A stretch of 64,000 bases of DNA from Alphaproteobacteria bacterium (GTDB taxonomy: Bacteria; Pseudomonadota; Alphaproteobacteria; UBA8366; Aestuariispiraceae). The translations under genes and the position numbers were made by a program. Of this stretch, positions 41,928 through 54,345 are shown piece by piece. How positions within the stretch are numbered: the first letter of the stretch is position 1; every line of letters begins with the position of its first letter. Where the stretch lies: contig JANSXE010000004.1 in assembly GCA_024743195.1 (NCBI GenBank), positions 1 through 64,000 of the forward strand. The letters run 5' to 3'. The notes beneath the pieces are model-generated. The model saw nothing but the letters and a program-made list of their open reading frames with translations, was not told the DNA's origin and made no database searches.

Positions 41928-42556
41928 ATCCGCTCCGACAGCCAGATGGCGAGCTTCGAGGCGCGCTTGATCGCGCCATAGAGCACGGGATAGGCCGGCG
42001 CGCCCTCCGCGCCATGCTCCAGGCCGATGTCGCGATGCTCCAGCTCCTCCTGACGGAAGCGCTCGATCATGGCCTTGAGCTCGGCCTCCTCCTCGGGCAG
42101 CGCGTCGTGCTGGCTTCTATAGTGCTCGTCGATCGTCTCCTCGACGGCGACGGTGCAGGCCATCGCGGCCTTCTCGCCCATCAGGGCCGTCCCCGCGCCC
42201 AGCAGATAACCCGCCGCATGCCAGATCGGATGCAGCGCGGTGGGCCGCACGCGGCGCTCGGTCATCACCTTGTTGAAAGCGTCGAGATGCGCCTGCTCCT
42301 GCTCCTGCATATGGCGCAGCACGGCGCCGTGCCGGCCCTCGCCGAGGATGCGGAGCTGGCCTTCATAGATCCGCTGCGCGCCGTACTCCCCGGCCTGATC
42401 GACGCGGATCATAGCGTCGATCTCTTGCGTGCGGGTCCCGCGGAATCCCGGATCGCCGGGCAGGTATTTCGGGCCCGGCGGGGCGTTGGCGCGATCCGCG
42501 CCCGCACGGGCCGCCTGGCGCGTCTTGCGGAGGCGATGTTTGGCGGCGGCGCTCAT
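41924..42556 (-). CDS. coq7: Demethoxyubiquinone hydroxylase Coq7
   Basis: Coq7 is a membrane-associated diiron monooxygenase of ubiquinone synthesis (C6 hydroxylation). The 210-residue product has the ferritin-like ligand sets in IDAMIRVDQAGEYGAQRIY, MQEQEQAHLDAF, AVEETIDEHY and RQEELEHRDIGLEHG. The ATG at 42556 has an AGAAGGA ribosome site nine bases before it. An in-frame ATG at 42577 would add seven residues and has a weaker site. A basic N-terminal extension (KHRLRKTRQAARAG) precedes the domain. Confidence 0.92.
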   Translation of the reverse strand: MSAAAKHRLRKTRQAARAGADRANAPPGPKYLPGDPGFRGTRTQEIDAMIRVDQAGEYGAQRIYEGQLRILGEGRHGAVLRHMQEQEQAHLDAFNKVMTERRVRPTALHPIWHAAGYLLGAGTALMGEKAAMACTVAVEETIDEHYRSQHDALPEEEAELKAMIERFRQEELEHRDIGLEHGAEGAPAYPVLYGAIKRASKLAIWLSERI

Positions 42557-42593
42557 CTCTTGATTCCTTCTGGCCATCCTGCTGTCTGCCGGG

Positions 42594-43115
42594 TCAAACG
42601 CGGCGCAGCGCGGCCCGATCGCCGGCGCGCCGCATCGCCCAGGCGACGGCGAGCGCGCCGCCGAGCGACAGCAGCATATTGTAGGCCGGCATCGACAGGC
42701 CGAACAGGGTCCAGGACGCTTCGTCGCAGCGCGGCGCGGGCGGGCCCGCGAGCGCCTGGTTCAGCGCGCCGAGGCTCTGCGGCAGCGCGTCGGCGCTGCA
42801 GCCGGCGGGCCCGGCCCACCAGCCCTGCTCGACGCCGACATGATAGCCGGCGAGCCCGGCGTTGCCCAAAAGCGCCAGCGCTGCGAGCCCGAGCGCCGTC
42901 GTCGCCAGAACCGGCATGCGCCGTCCGAGGATCGCCAGCGAGCCGAGGCCGAGCACGATCCACCAGGGAATCCGCTGATAGAGGCAGAGCGTGCAGGGGG
43001 CGAGCCCCACCACATGCTCGAAATAGTAGGCGGCCGCCAGCGCCGCGGCGGCGAGGCCGGCCGCGCCCGCGCCGAGCCAGCCCGGCCGCTCCGTCAGATC
43101 GAGAAGTGCATTCAT
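42594..43115 (-). CDS. dsbB: Disulfide bond formation protein DsbB
   Basis: DsbB reoxidises DsbA with quinone in the inner membrane. The 173-residue protein has four hydrophobic helices, the first redox pair in APCTLCLYQRIPWW (Cys41, Cys44) and a second periplasmic pair (GCSADALPQ and PRCDEAS). The YQR motif is typical. It is the gene upstream of coq7, 37 bp away, and follows the YqaA-like gene by 28 bp, so the three may share transcription. Confidence 0.92.
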   Translation of the reverse strand: MNALLDLTERPGWLGAGAAGLAAAALAAAYYFEHVVGLAPCTLCLYQRIPWWIVLGLGSLAILGRRMPVLATTALGLAALALLGNAGLAGYHVGVEQGWWAGPAGCSADALPQSLGALNQALAGPPAPRCDEASWTLFGLSMPAYNMLLSLGGALAVAWAMRRAGDRAALRRV

Positions 43116-43143
43116 GGCCGGCGGTCCATCGCGCGCCTCTTCG

Positions 43144-43743
43144 TCACACGAGATACTTAAGGGCCGCGAAGCCGCCGACCAAGAGCGTGAAGAAGATCAG
43201 CGTCATCAGCCCGAAGCGCTCCTCGATCAGCCGGCGGATCGGCGGCCCGAACTTCCACAGAAGCAGCGCGACCGCGAAGAAGCGCAGGCCGCGGCCGACG
43301 ACCGAGGCGCCGGCGAAGGCGAGCGGGTCCAGCGTCAGCGCGCCGGACGCGATGGTGATGATCTTGTAGGGGACTGGCGTCAGCCCGCCGCCGAAGACGA
43401 TCCACCAGCCGTACTCGGCGTATTGCGCGCGCACCGCCTCCAAGGCTTCGGCGGCGGCGTAGAAGTCGACGATCGGCTGACCGATCTGGTCGAACAGGAA
43501 GAAGCCGATGGCGTAGCCGGCGAGCCCGCCCGCGACGGAGGCCGCGGTGCAGACCGCCGCATAGAGCAGCGCGCGATCCGGCCGCGCGATCACCATCGGG
43601 ATCAGCATCACGTCCGGCGGGATCGGGAAGAAGGAGCTCTCCGCGAAGGAGACGACGGCCAGCCACCAGACCGCATGCTCGTGCGCGGCCTTGTCCATCA
43701 TCCAGTCGTAGAGGCGGCGCAGCGGGGCGACGGCGGCGTTCAT
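43144..43743 (-). CDS. YqaA/DedA-like membrane protein
   Basis: A 199-residue membrane protein of the SNARE-associated (DedA/VTT) superfamily, YqaA branch. It has FAESSFFPIPPDVMLIPMVI in the re-entrant region and YGWWIVFGGGLTPVPYKIIT, the F-x-G-x-x-P-x-P-hallmark. Members of the wider family act in lipid or undecaprenyl phosphate handling and envelope homeostasis. The ATG at 43743 is the family start. It lies at the head of a possible yqaA-dsbB-coq7-Nudix-IF2B run. Confidence 0.86.
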   Translation of the reverse strand: MNAAVAPLRRLYDWMMDKAAHEHAVWWLAVVSFAESSFFPIPPDVMLIPMVIARPDRALLYAAVCTAASVAGGLAGYAIGFFLFDQIGQPIVDFYAAAEALEAVRAQYAEYGWWIVFGGGLTPVPYKIITIASGALTLDPLAFAGASVVGRGLRFFAVALLLWKFGPPIRRLIEERFGLMTLIFFTLLVGGFAALKYLV

Positions 43744-43864
43744 GGGAAGCGGCTCTCCAGCGGGCGAATGCGGCGCGCCGTTATAGCGAGCGGACGCTGG
43801 CGGCGAAAGCGCGGAGCGGCGCGGCGCGCCGACCCGCCTTGCCCTGTCCCGCGTTCTGGCGTAG

Positions 43865-45103
<1,239 letters not shown>

Positions 45104-45312
45104 TCGGCGTCATGGGCCGCCTCGGAACTCCCGCGGTGCGGGGCGGCTAGCCGGTTGAACCGCGGGGGTGGACTGCTAAAGTGCCCGCTGGAGGGCGCTG
45201 GACGCACGGGGTCCGACGGACGGCTTGGCGGACGATGCGGCGGACGGATCGAGGGACGGGTCTTTGGGCCGACCCGGCGGTCCGTGCGCAGGTCGAGGCC
45301 GAGGCGGGCGAT

Positions 45313-45331
45313 CCCCCGGGCGATCCGGGGG
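45313..45331 (+). repeat. Hairpin in the sucC leader
   Basis: CCCCCGG, 5-base loop, CCGGGGG, about 45 bases before sucC. It lies in a low-complexity stretch rich in GGCGATC and GGACGG units (45190-45365). No T-tract follows; a structured 5' leader is possible but unproven. Confidence 0.4.
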
Positions 45332-45376
45332 CGATCCGGTCGGGCGATCAGGGACAGCCAGGGACATACGGAACCC

Positions 45377-46572
45377 ATGAATATCCATGAGTATCAGGCG
45401 AAGGAGCTCCTTCGCCGATTCGGCGTGGCCGTGCCGGACGGCAAGGTCGCCTACACGGCGGAGGAGGCGGTCCAGGCCGCGAACGATCTGGGCGGCCCGA
45501 TCTGGGTGGTGAAGTCCCAGATCCACGCCGGCGGCCGCGGCGCCGGGCGCTTTCAGGACGACCCCGACGGCAAGGGCGGCGTGCGCGTCTCCCAGTCGAT
45601 CGAGGAGGTCCGCGAGAACGCCAAGGCCATGCTGGGCCATGTGCTGGTCACCAAGCAGACCGGCGCCGAGGGCAAGGAGGTCAAGCGCCTCTATATCGAG
45701 GAAGGCTGCGACATCCAGCGCGAGCTCTACCTCTCCATGCTGATCGACCGGGCGACCAGTCAGGTGACGATCATGGCCTCCAGCGAGGGCGGCATGGAGA
45801 TCGAGGAGGTCGCCGAGGAAAGCCCGGAGAAGATCTGCAAGGTTTCGATCGATCCGGCGACCGGCATCTCCGGCTTCCACTGCCGCCGCATCGCCTTTTT
45901 CCTCGGTCTCGAGGGGCCGCAGATCAAGAGCTGCTCCAAGTTCCTGACCGCCATGTACAAGGCGTTTCTGGAGCTCGACGTCAGCATGCTGGAGATCAAC
46001 CCGCTTGTGGTCACCGGCAAGGGCGACGTCATCGCGCTCGACGCCAAGATGAATTTCGACGACAACGCGCTGTTCCGTCATTCCGACGTAGCCGACATGC
46101 GCGACGTCGACGAGGAGGACCCCTCCGAGATCGAGGCCTCCAAGCACGAACTCAACTACATCAAGCTCGACGGCTCGATCGGCTGCATGGTGAACGGCGC
46201 CGGCCTCGCCATGGCGACCATGGACATCATCAAGCTGAAGGGCGGCAGCCCGGCCAACTTCCTCGACGTCGGCGGCGGCGCGACGAAGGAGCGCGTCACC
46301 GCGGCCTTCAAGATCATCCTGTCGGACGAGAACGTCGAGGGCATCCTGGTCAACATCTTCGGCGGCATCATGCGCTGCGACGTGATCGCCGAGGGCGTCG
46401 TCGCGGCCAGCCGCGAGGTCAATCTGGACGTGCCGCTGGTCGTGCGTCTGGAAGGCACCAACGTCGAGCAGGGCAAGAAGATCATGGCCGAGAGCGGTCT
46501 GCCGATCATTCCGGCGGACAATCTGGCCGACGCGGCGGAAAAGGTCGTCGCCGCGGTGAAGGAGGCGAAGTA

Positions 46573-46573
<1 letters not shown>
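45377..46573 (+). CDS. sucC: Succinyl-CoA synthetase beta subunit
   Basis: SucC and SucD convert succinyl-CoA to succinate with substrate-level phosphorylation. The 398-residue protein has the ATP-grasp start [31 protein letters not shown] and the C-terminal [17 protein letters not shown] with [16 protein letters not shown]. The stop codon shares one base with the sucD start (TAATG). Length is normal and there is no lysine tail. Longer upstream frames have no family match. Confidence 0.97.
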
Positions 46574-47448
<875 letters not shown>

Positions 47449-47460
47449 CGGCGGTCCGGT

Positions 47461-47503
47461 CGGCGCGGCGGCCGAGGCCGCGCGCCGATCGTCCGCTTTT
47501 TTT
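47461..47503 (+). terminator. Possible intrinsic terminator between sucD and sucA
   Basis: A GC-rich imperfect hairpin (arms CGGCGCGGC and GCCGCGCGCCG, 47461-47487) is followed nine bases later by seven T (47497-47503). The distance is a little long for a classic terminator, so partial read-through into sucAB is likely. It could set the ratio of sucCD to sucAB expression. Confidence 0.42.
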
Positions 47504-47568
47504 GGGACGCAGCCGCATCCCGTGGGGCCGGGGGCGGCGGCGTCCGATAGCGAGGAGCGCTGAGGGCG

Positions 47569-50500
47569 ATGGCGTATATCGGCGAGACGACGCCGCTTTA
47601 CGGGGCGAACGAGACCTATATCGCGGAGCTGCTGGAGAAGTGGCGCCAGGATCCCGACGCGGTGGAGCCGGGCTGGGCCGCCTTCTTCGAAACGCTGGGC
47701 GAAGACGCCGACGAGGCGCTGGGCGGCCATCGCGGACCAAGCTGGGCGCCGCGCAAGACGCGCGTGGTCGGCCGCAACGGCGGGGGTGAGCGGGAGCTGA
47801 CCCTCTCGGACGCCTTGAGCGATCCGGTGCGCGGCGGCACCCCCTTCCAGCAGTTGCTGGACTATCTCAAGGCCGGCGGCGGCGTCGCCACCGACGCCGA
47901 CCGGATTCGCCAGGCGACCTTGGATTCGATCCGCGCGCTGATGCTGATCCGCGCCTATCGCATGCGCGGGCACATGGCGGCCAATCTCGACCCGCTCGGA
48001 TTGGAGCGACGCGGCGACTTCGCGGAGCTGAATCCCGAGACCCACGGCTTCGGCGAGGGCGATTGGGATCGGCCGATTTTCATCAATTACTATCTGGGCC
48101 TCGAATCCGCGACCCTGCGCGAGATCGTGAAGGTCTGCCGCGAAACCTATTGCGGCAGCATCGGCGTCGAGTTCCTGCACATCCAGGACGGCGAGGAGAA
48201 GAGCTGGATCCAGGAGCGCATCGAATCCAGCCGCAACCGCAAGGACTTCACCAATCTCGGCCGGCGCACGATTCTCGAGCGCCTGACCCAGGCCGACGTG
48301 TTCGAGACCTATCTGGACAAGAAGTACCGCGGCACGAAGCGCTTCGGCCTGGACGGCGGCGAGTCGCTCGTGCCGATGGTCGAACAGATCTTCAAGCGCG
48401 GCGCGCAGCTCGGCCTCGAGGAGGTCGTGCTCGGCATGGCGCATCGCGGCCGGCTCAATATCCTCGCCAACGTGATGCAGAAGCCCTATCAGCAGATCTT
48501 CGCTGAGTTTGAGGGGCTGCCCTCCTCGCCGGACTCGGTGCAGGGCTCCGGCGACGTGAAGTACCATCTGGGCACCTCGGCGGATCGCGAGTTCGAGGGC
48601 AAGACCGTCCACCTGTCCCTGACCGCCAATCCTAGCCACCTGGAATGCGTAAACACCGTCGTCGTCGGCAAGGTCCGCGCCAAGCAGCGCCAGCGCGGCG
48701 ACAGGGAGCGCGAGAAGGTCATGGGCCTCTTGCTGCACGGCGACGCGGCCTTCATCGGTCAGGGCGTGGTGGCGGAGACCTTCCTGCTCTCGCAGCTCGA
48801 CGGCTACCGCACCGGCGGGACGATCCACGTCGTCATCAACAATCAGATCGGCTTCACGACGGCGCCGTCCAAATCGCGCTCCTCGCCCTATTGCTCCGAC
48901 ATGGCGAAGACGATCGACGCGCCCGTGTTCCACGTCAACGGCGATGACCCGGAAGCCTGCGTCCACGTCGCCAAGCTGGCGATCGAGTATCGCCAGAAGT
49001 TCAAGAAGGACATCGTCATCGACATGTGGTGCTACCGGCGCCACGGCCACAATGAGGGCGACGAGCCGATGTTCACCCAGCCCTTGATGTACAAGAAGAT
49101 CAAGGACCATCCCCGCACCCGCCAGCTCTACGCCGGGCGGCTCGAGGAAGAGGGGGTGGTCGAGGCCGGCGGCGGCGATCGGCTGGTCCGGGAGTTCGAG
49201 AAGACCCTGGACGAGGAGTTCCAGGTCGCGAAGGGCTTCAAGCCCAACCGCGCAGACTGGCTGGAAGGCAAGTGGACCGGCCTGTCGATCGCGGAGTCGG
49301 GGGCGCGGCGCGGCGACACGGCGGTCGACATGGAGCTCCTGAAAGAGGTCGGTCACGCCATCAGCCAGGTGCCTCAGAACTTCACCGCCAATCCGAAGAT
49401 ACTCCGTCAGCTCGAAGCCAAGCGGAAGATGATCGAGACCGGCGAAGGGATCGACTGGGGCACGGCGGAGGCGCTGGCCTTCGGCACGCTTCTGTGCGAG
49501 AGCACGACGATCCGCCTTTCCGGCGAGGACAGCGAGCGCGGCACCTTCTCCCAGCGCCATTCGGTGCTGATCGATCAGGAGACCGAGAGCCGCTATGTGC
49601 CGCTCAACCATATCCGGATGGGCCAGGCGCCCTTCGAGGTGATCGACAGCCCGCTGAGCGAGTTCGGCTTGCTCGGCTTCGAATACGGCTATGCGTCGGC
49701 GGAGCCGCACGCCCTGGTGCTCTGGGAGGCTCAGTTCGGCGACTTCGCGAACGGCGCGCAGGTGATCATCGACCAGTTCGTCTCCTCCGGCGAGGCCAAG
49801 TGGCTGCGCATGTGCGGCCTCGTGATGCTGCTGCCGCATGGCTATGAGGGACAGGGGCCGGAGCACTCCTCGGCGCGGCTCGAGCGCTATCTGCAGAACT
49901 CGGCGGAGGACAATTGGCAGGTCTGCAACGTCACGCAGCCGGCGAACTATTTCCATGTGTTGCGCCGGCAGGTGCGGCGCAATTTTCGCAAGCCCTTGAT
50001 CCTGATGACGCCGAAATCGCTGCTGCGCCACAAGGAATGCGTCTCGAAGCTGAGCGAGTTCGGACCCGGCACGACCTTCCACCGGGTGCTGTGGGACAAC
50101 GCCCAACTCGACGGGACGCTGGCGCCGGACGAGAAGATCAAGCGCGTCGTCCTGTGCTCCGGCAAGATCTATTTCGACCTGGAGGCGGAACGCGACGCGC
50201 GCGGGATCAAGGACGTCTACATCCTGCGGCTCGAGCAGCTCTATCCCTTCCCCTTCTACGCCTTGGGGCAGGAGCTGGTGCGCTTCCCGAACGCCGATAT
50301 CGTCTGGTGCCAGGAGGAGCCCGAGAACATGGGCGCCTGGCAGTTCCTCGACCGGCGCATCGAGCGCGTGCTGGACGAAATCGCCCACGGCCCCTGCCGG
50401 CGCCCGAACTATGTCGGGCGCGATGCGGCGGCCGCGCCGGCGACCGGGCTCGCCAAGCGCCACGCGATGCAGCAGGAGCACATCGTCGATCAGGCCCTGT

Positions 50501-50808
50501 CCCTGACGCCCAAGCCGGTGGCGGTCGGCGGGGTCAAGGTCGGCGGCGTGCCCGCCCTGCGCACGGACGCCGAGCTCGAGTCGGACGACGTCCCGCGCCG
50601 CAGCGGCGCCGACGGCCGATCGGCCCCCGCCAAGAGTACGGCGGGTAAGAAGACGGCTGCGAAGAAGACGGATGCGAAGAAGACGGCGGCCAAGAAGGCC
50701 GGGGCCAAGAAGGCGGCGAGCAAGAAGGCGGCGGCGAAGAAATCCGGCGCCAAGAAGGCCTCCGCCAAGAAGGCGCCGGGCAAGAAGGCGCCGGCGAAGA
50801 AGGGGTGA
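47569..50808 (+). CDS. sucA: 2-oxoglutarate dehydrogenase E1 with a histone-H1-like C-terminal tail
   Basis: SucA is the thiamin-diphosphate E1 of the 2-oxoglutarate dehydrogenase complex. The N-terminal [20 protein letters not shown], the catalytic core [39 protein letters not shown] and the transketolase-like half with [20 protein letters not shown] are typical. The protein is 1079 residues; relatives are about 950-990. A linker (about 985-1020) leads into a 59-residue lysine/alanine tail (from about residue 1021: [20 protein letters not shown] onward to [11 protein letters not shown]). Repeats are AAKK pentads as in Mdh upstream. A GAGG ribosome site precedes the ATG. Confidence 0.96.
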   Translation: MAYIGETTPLYGANETYIAELLEKWRQDPDAVEPGWAAFFETLGEDADEALGGHRGPSWAPRKTRVVGRNGGGERELTLSDALSDPVRGGTPFQQLLDYLKAGGGVATDADRIRQATLDSIRALMLIRAYRMRGHMAANLDPLGLERRGDFAELNPETHGFGEGDWDRPIFINYYLGLESATLREIVKVCRETYCGSIGVEFLHIQDGEEKSWIQERIESSRNRKDFTNLGRRTILERLTQADVFETYLDKKYRGTKRFGLDGGESLVPMVEQIFKRGAQLGLEEVVLGMAHRGRLNILANVMQKPYQQIFAEFEGLPSSPDSVQGSGDVKYHLGTSADREFEGKTVHLSLTANPSHLECVNTVVVGKVRAKQRQRGDREREKVMGLLLHGDAAFIGQGVVAETFLLSQLDGYRTGGTIHVVINNQIGFTTAPSKSRSSPYCSDMAKTIDAPVFHVNGDDPEACVHVAKLAIEYRQKFKKDIVIDMWCYRRHGHNEGDEPMFTQPLMYKKIKDHPRTRQLYAGRLEEEGVVEAGGGDRLVREFEKTLDEEFQVAKGFKPNRADWLEGKWTGLSIAESGARRGDTAVDMELLKEVGHAISQVPQNFTANPKILRQLEAKRKMIETGEGIDWGTAEALAFGTLLCESTTIRLSGEDSERGTFSQRHSVLIDQETESRYVPLNHIRMGQAPFEVIDSPLSEFGLLGFEYGYASAEPHALVLWEAQFGDFANGAQVIIDQFVSSGEAKWLRMCGLVMLLPHGYEGQGPEHSSARLERYLQNSAEDNWQVCNVTQPANYFHVLRRQVRRNFRKPLILMTPKSLLRHKECVSKLSEFGPGTTFHRVLWDNAQLDGTLAPDEKIKRVVLCSGKIYFDLEAERDARGIKDVYILRLEQLYPFPFYALGQELVRFPNADIVWCQEEPENMGAWQFLDRRIERVLDEIAHGPCRRPNYVGRDAAAAPATGLAKRHAMQQEHIVDQALSLTPKPVAVGGVKVGGVPALRTDAELESDDVPRRSGADGRSAPAKSTAGKKTAAKKTDAKKTAAKKAGAKKAASKKAAAKKSGAKKASAKKAPGKKAPAKKG
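50629..50805 (+). repeat. AAKK-encoding tandem repeat in sucA
   Basis: Repeats of 12-15 bases built on GCCAAGAAGGC encode the lysine/alanine tail of SucA. They are related to the mdh repeat 5.6 kb upstream in the same orientation. Recombination between them would delete sucCD and most of sucA. Confidence 0.8.
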
Positions 50809-50926
50809 GATCGGCCGAGAGCGGTCGGTCGACGATGGATGCAGACGCTGCGGCGCGGGGTGAGGGACGGGCGCGCCCCGTCGCCGGCCGCGCCGCGGAC
50901 GCGAAACTGAGGACGGGACAAGGTCA

Positions 50927-52225
50927 ATGGCCACGGATGTGACGGTGCCGACGCTGGGTGAATCGGTCAGCGAAGCGACGATCATCACTTGGTTCAAGGC
51001 GGTCGGCGATGCGGTCGCCCAGGACGAGGCGCTGTGCGAGTTGGAGACCGACAAGGTTTCCGTCGAGGTGCCTTCGCCCGTGGCCGGCGCGCTCACGGAG
51101 ATCGTCGCCGAGGAAGGCGCGGACGTCGAGGTCGGCGCTTTGCTCTGCCGAGTCGAGGAAGGCGCCGAGGGCGCCGCCGGCGGCGGCGCGCCCGCGGCGG
51201 AGGAGACCCCGAAGCCCGAGCCCGAGCCGACCACCGACGAGAAGGCGCCGGAAACCGCGCCGGCGAAGGCCGCGACGCACGAGACGCTGTCGCCCGCGGT
51301 CGCCAAGCTGGTGGCGGAGAACGACCTGGATGCGGCAAAGATTCCGGCGACCGGGCCGAAGGGCAACCTCACCAAGGAGGACGTGCAGAATTATCTCGCC
51401 GGCGGCGGCGCCAAGGCGGCGCCCGCGGCGAAGGCCGCGGCGGCTCCGGCGGCGACCCCCGGCGCGCAGTCCAAGCCCGCCGCGCCCAGCTTCGAGCCCG
51501 CCGGCGACCGCCCCCTCGACCCGCGCGGCGAGGAGCGGGTCAAGATGTCCAAGCTTCGCCGGGTGATCGCGACCCGCCTCAAGGAGGCGCAGAACACGGC
51601 GGCCATGCTGACGACCTTCAACGAGGTCGACATGGGCCCGATGATGGCCCTGCGCAGCGAGTACAAGGACCGCTTCGAGAAGAAGCACGGCGTGAAGCTC
51701 GGCTTCATGAGCTTCTTCGTGAAGGCGGCCGTCGTGGCGCTGAAGGAGCTGCCGGCCGTCAACGCCGAGATCTACGGCGACGAAATCGTCTACAAGAACT
51801 ACTACGACATCGGCATTGCGGTGGGCACGCCGCAGGGGCTGGTCGTGCCCGTCCTGCGCGACGCCGACAAGAAGAGCTTCGCTGAAATCGAAGGCTCGAT
51901 CGCCGATTTCGGCAAGCGCGCCCGCGAGGGCAAGCTGACCATGGCCGAGATGCAGGGCGGCACCTTCACCATCACCAATGGCGGCGTCTTCGGCTCGCTG
52001 CTCTCCACCCCGATCCTCAACCCGCCGCAGTCGGGCATCCTGGGCATGCACAAGATCCAGAAGCGCCCGATCGTCAACGCGGAGGGCGAGATCGTGGTCG
52101 GCGACATGATGTATGTCGCGCACTCCTACGACCACCGCATCATCGACGGCCGCGAGGCGGTGACCTTCCTCGTCCGCCTCAAGGAGGTGCTGGAGGACCC
52201 GGCCCGACTGCTGATCGACGTGTGA
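50927..52225 (+). CDS. sucB: 2-oxoglutarate dehydrogenase E2 (dihydrolipoyl succinyltransferase)
   Basis: SucB forms the core of the 2-oxoglutarate dehydrogenase complex. The 432-residue protein has an N-terminal lipoyl domain ([18 protein letters not shown] with the lipoyl lysine), an Ala/Pro/Glu linker, a peripheral-subunit-binding domain ([20 protein letters not shown]) and the catalytic domain ending in [17 protein letters not shown] with the active-site His and Asp. A second Ala/Pro linker (about 158-190) is ordinary for E2 proteins and is not of the AAKK type. It follows sucA by 118 bp. Confidence 0.96.
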   Translation: MATDVTVPTLGESVSEATIITWFKAVGDAVAQDEALCELETDKVSVEVPSPVAGALTEIVAEEGADVEVGALLCRVEEGAEGAAGGGAPAAEETPKPEPEPTTDEKAPETAPAKAATHETLSPAVAKLVAENDLDAAKIPATGPKGNLTKEDVQNYLAGGGAKAAPAAKAAAAPAATPGAQSKPAAPSFEPAGDRPLDPRGEERVKMSKLRRVIATRLKEAQNTAAMLTTFNEVDMGPMMALRSEYKDRFEKKHGVKLGFMSFFVKAAVVALKELPAVNAEIYGDEIVYKNYYDIGIAVGTPQGLVVPVLRDADKKSFAEIEGSIADFGKRAREGKLTMAEMQGGTFTITNGGVFGSLLSTPILNPPQSGILGMHKIQKRPIVNAEGEIVVGDMMYVAHSYDHRIIDGREAVTFLVRLKEVLEDPARLLIDV

Positions 52226-52261
52226 GGAACGCCGGCTGGCCTCGCCGGCGCGGCGCGCACC

Positions 52262-53251
52262 GTGAGCGATCCGCCCGATCATCCCGTCCGCGCGCACTTC
52301 CGCGCCTTCGCGCGGGAGCAGGCGCGCGGCAAGTCCGATCTTTACGAAGGCCTGGCTGAGGCGGCGGCCGCGTCCGATGCGGTCATGGCCTTCGTCGCCG
52401 GCCAGCCGCCGGGCAAGCGGCAGGCCAATCTCTTCCTGGCGGCCTTGCGCTTCGTCAGCGGCCTTCCCGACGGCGCCGCGGGACTCGAGCGCGCGGTCGC
52501 GCGGGACGGCGATCGGATCGCGCAGGTCATGCGTACGCGAAGCACCCAGACGAACGAGCCCGGTCGCTGCGCCTACCTCGCCGCGCAGTTGGCGGCGCTG
52601 CCGGGGCCAGTCGGGCTGATCGAGGTCGGCGCGTCGGCGGGCCTGTGCCTTTACCCGGACCTCTATTCCTACGCCTTTTCCAGCCCCGGGGAGGCCGCCG
52701 ATCCCGGCGCCGCGGACGTGGTTTGCACCCTCACCGGCCGAACGCGGCCCGGACCCGTTCCCGAAATCGCGCACCGGGTCGGGGTGGACCTGAACCCGCT
52801 GGACGCCCGCACCCCGGCCGATAGGGCCTGGCTGGAGACCTTGATCTGGCCGGAGCAGACCCATCGCCTGGCGCGGCTTCGCCGCTGCATCGAGCGCGTC
52901 GCCGACCAGCCGCCGGCCGTGATCCGGGGCGATGCGGCGTATCTGACGGCGGCGCTGATCCGGGAGGCGCCCAAGGGTCTGCCGCTCGTCGTCGCCAATG
53001 CGGCCGCGCTCGTCTACATGCCCGATGCGGCGCGCCGCGCCGTGGCGACCGCCATTCGGGAGTCCGGTGCGCTTTGGTTGTCGCAGGAAGCCCCGGGCGT
53101 CGCGGCGTCGGCGCCGCCCGACGCGCCGGCGCCGGCCGACGGCCTGTTCTTCGTGGCCGCGCAGAACGGCGTCGCGAAGGCCTGGGCGAACCCGCACGGG
53201 GACTCGCTGCACTGGCTGCCCGCGCGCCCGGACGCGGGGGCGGCGCGATGA
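52262..53251 (+). CDS. DUF2332 family protein
   Basis: A 329-residue protein of the DUF2332 family. Hallmarks are an N-terminal SDLYEGLAEAAAASDAVMAF, the glycine-rich LIEVGASAGLCLYPDLYSY and GVDLNPLDARTPADRAWLET, then LIWPEQTHRLARLRRCIE. The GASAG loop resembles the SAM-binding loop of methyltransferases, but the function is unknown. The start is GTG. The stop overlaps the azlC ATG (ATGA). This and the next five genes separate sucAB from lpdA. Confidence 0.82.
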   Translation: MSDPPDHPVRAHFRAFAREQARGKSDLYEGLAEAAAASDAVMAFVAGQPPGKRQANLFLAALRFVSGLPDGAAGLERAVARDGDRIAQVMRTRSTQTNEPGRCAYLAAQLAALPGPVGLIEVGASAGLCLYPDLYSYAFSSPGEAADPGAADVVCTLTGRTRPGPVPEIAHRVGVDLNPLDARTPADRAWLETLIWPEQTHRLARLRRCIERVADQPPAVIRGDAAYLTAALIREAPKGLPLVVANAAALVYMPDAARRAVATAIRESGALWLSQEAPGVAASAPPDAPAPADGLFFVAAQNGVAKAWANPHGDSLHWLPARPDAGAAR

Positions 53252-54006
53252 CGGCGGCGCCGGGAGACGCCGCACCGTCTGCGCGGGCGGCGGCGCGTCG
53301 CGGCGCCCGGCGCTGCGTCGGGGTTCCGGCGTTGGGGATTTTCCTCTCCATGGTCGGCTTCGGGGCGCTGGCGCGCGATCTCGGCTTCTCCGGCGTCCAG
53401 ACCTTCGTTGCGACGGCCCTGATCTGGGGGCTGCCGGGCCAGATCGCCTATGTCGAACTCGCGGCGGCGGGCGCGCCGCTCACCGTGCTGGTCGCCGCCG
53501 TCGCCTTCGCCAACATGCGGATGCTGCCGATGACGGTGACCGGCCTGCCGCTCATCCTGGGCGGGCGCCCAGCCGGCTTCCTGGCGCGGACCTTCTACGT
53601 CCAATTCATGGCGGTGACCGCCTGGACCCAGATGAACGCCGACGCGCCCGATCTGCCGAAGGCGCAGCGTCTGCCCTTCTATCTGGGGTTCGTGGCGGTG
53701 CTCTATGCGGCGGGCTTGACCGGAACGCTGATCGGTTACGGCGTGGGCGCGGTGCTGCCGGACCCGGCGATGCGCATCGCGGTCTTCATGACGCCGCTCT
53801 ATCTCCTGTTGCTGGTCGCGGCGGCGCGGCACGGGAGCAACCGGCTGGCCGTCGCGCTGGGCGCCGCGCTCGGCGTCGGCCTCTATCCGGCGATCGGCGA
53901 CGCCTCCGTTCTGGCGGCCGGGTTGATCGGCGGCACGCTGGCGATCGCGGTCGGACGACGCCGTGCGGCCGCGCGGGCCGATCGGGAGGAGGGGACGGAT
54001 GGCTGA
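53248..54006 (+). CDS. azlC: AzlC-family branched-chain amino acid exporter subunit
   Basis: AzlC and AzlD together export branched-chain amino acids or related compounds. The 252-residue protein has about seven to eight helices, with VGVPALGIFLSMVGFGALAR at the start, ATALIWGLPGQIAYVEL and AFANMRMLPMTVTGLPLIL, the family hallmark. Tight overlap with both neighbours. The ATG at 53248 is fixed by the overlap with the DUF2332 stop. Confidence 0.88.
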   Translation: MTAAPGDAAPSARAAARRGARRCVGVPALGIFLSMVGFGALARDLGFSGVQTFVATALIWGLPGQIAYVELAAAGAPLTVLVAAVAFANMRMLPMTVTGLPLILGGRPAGFLARTFYVQFMAVTAWTQMNADAPDLPKAQRLPFYLGFVAVLYAAGLTGTLIGYGVGAVLPDPAMRIAVFMTPLYLLLLVAAARHGSNRLAVALGAALGVGLYPAIGDASVLAAGLIGGTLAIAVGRRRAAARADREEGTDG

Positions 54007-54331
54007 GCCGCTGGCCGCCTGGATGCTGCTCGCGCTGGCGGTCGCGGCGACCTTCGTCTGGCGGCTGGCCGGCGTCGCGCTTTCAGGGCGGGTGGCGGAG
54101 GAAGGGGCCCTCTTCGCCTGGATCGCCGCCGTCGCCTACGCCATGGTGGCGGGCTTGATGGCGCGGGTGATCCTGGCGCCCGGCGGCGACATGGCGTTGC
54201 AGACGATGGGTCCGCGCGCGCTGGCGTTGGCTGCGGCCTTCGCGGTCTGGAAATTGCGCGGCCGCTCCCTTACCTGGGGGCTTGCGGCGGGCGTCGGGTC
54301 CTACGCCGTCTTGGTCGCCGCCGGATTCTAG
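53999..54331 (+). CDS. azlD: AzlD-family small exporter subunit
   Basis: A 110-residue membrane protein with three to four helices (WMLLALAVAATFVWRLAGVA; FAWIAAVAYAMVAGLMARVI), the usual small partner of AzlC. It overlaps azlC by 8 bp and has a GGGAGGAGGGG ribosome site. An upstream in-frame ATG would add only basic residues and lies inside azlC. Confidence 0.85.
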   Translation: MAEPLAAWMLLALAVAATFVWRLAGVALSGRVAEEGALFAWIAAVAYAMVAGLMARVILAPGGDMALQTMGPRALALAAAFAVWKLRGRSLTWGLAAGVGSYAVLVAAGF

Positions 54332-54345
54332 GGGGATCGCCGCCG

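Noticed and set aside
45313-45331. Hairpin before sucC as a terminator or riboswitch
   Set aside because: No T-tract and no known riboswitch core. It lies in low-complexity sequence, so I list it only as a hairpin.
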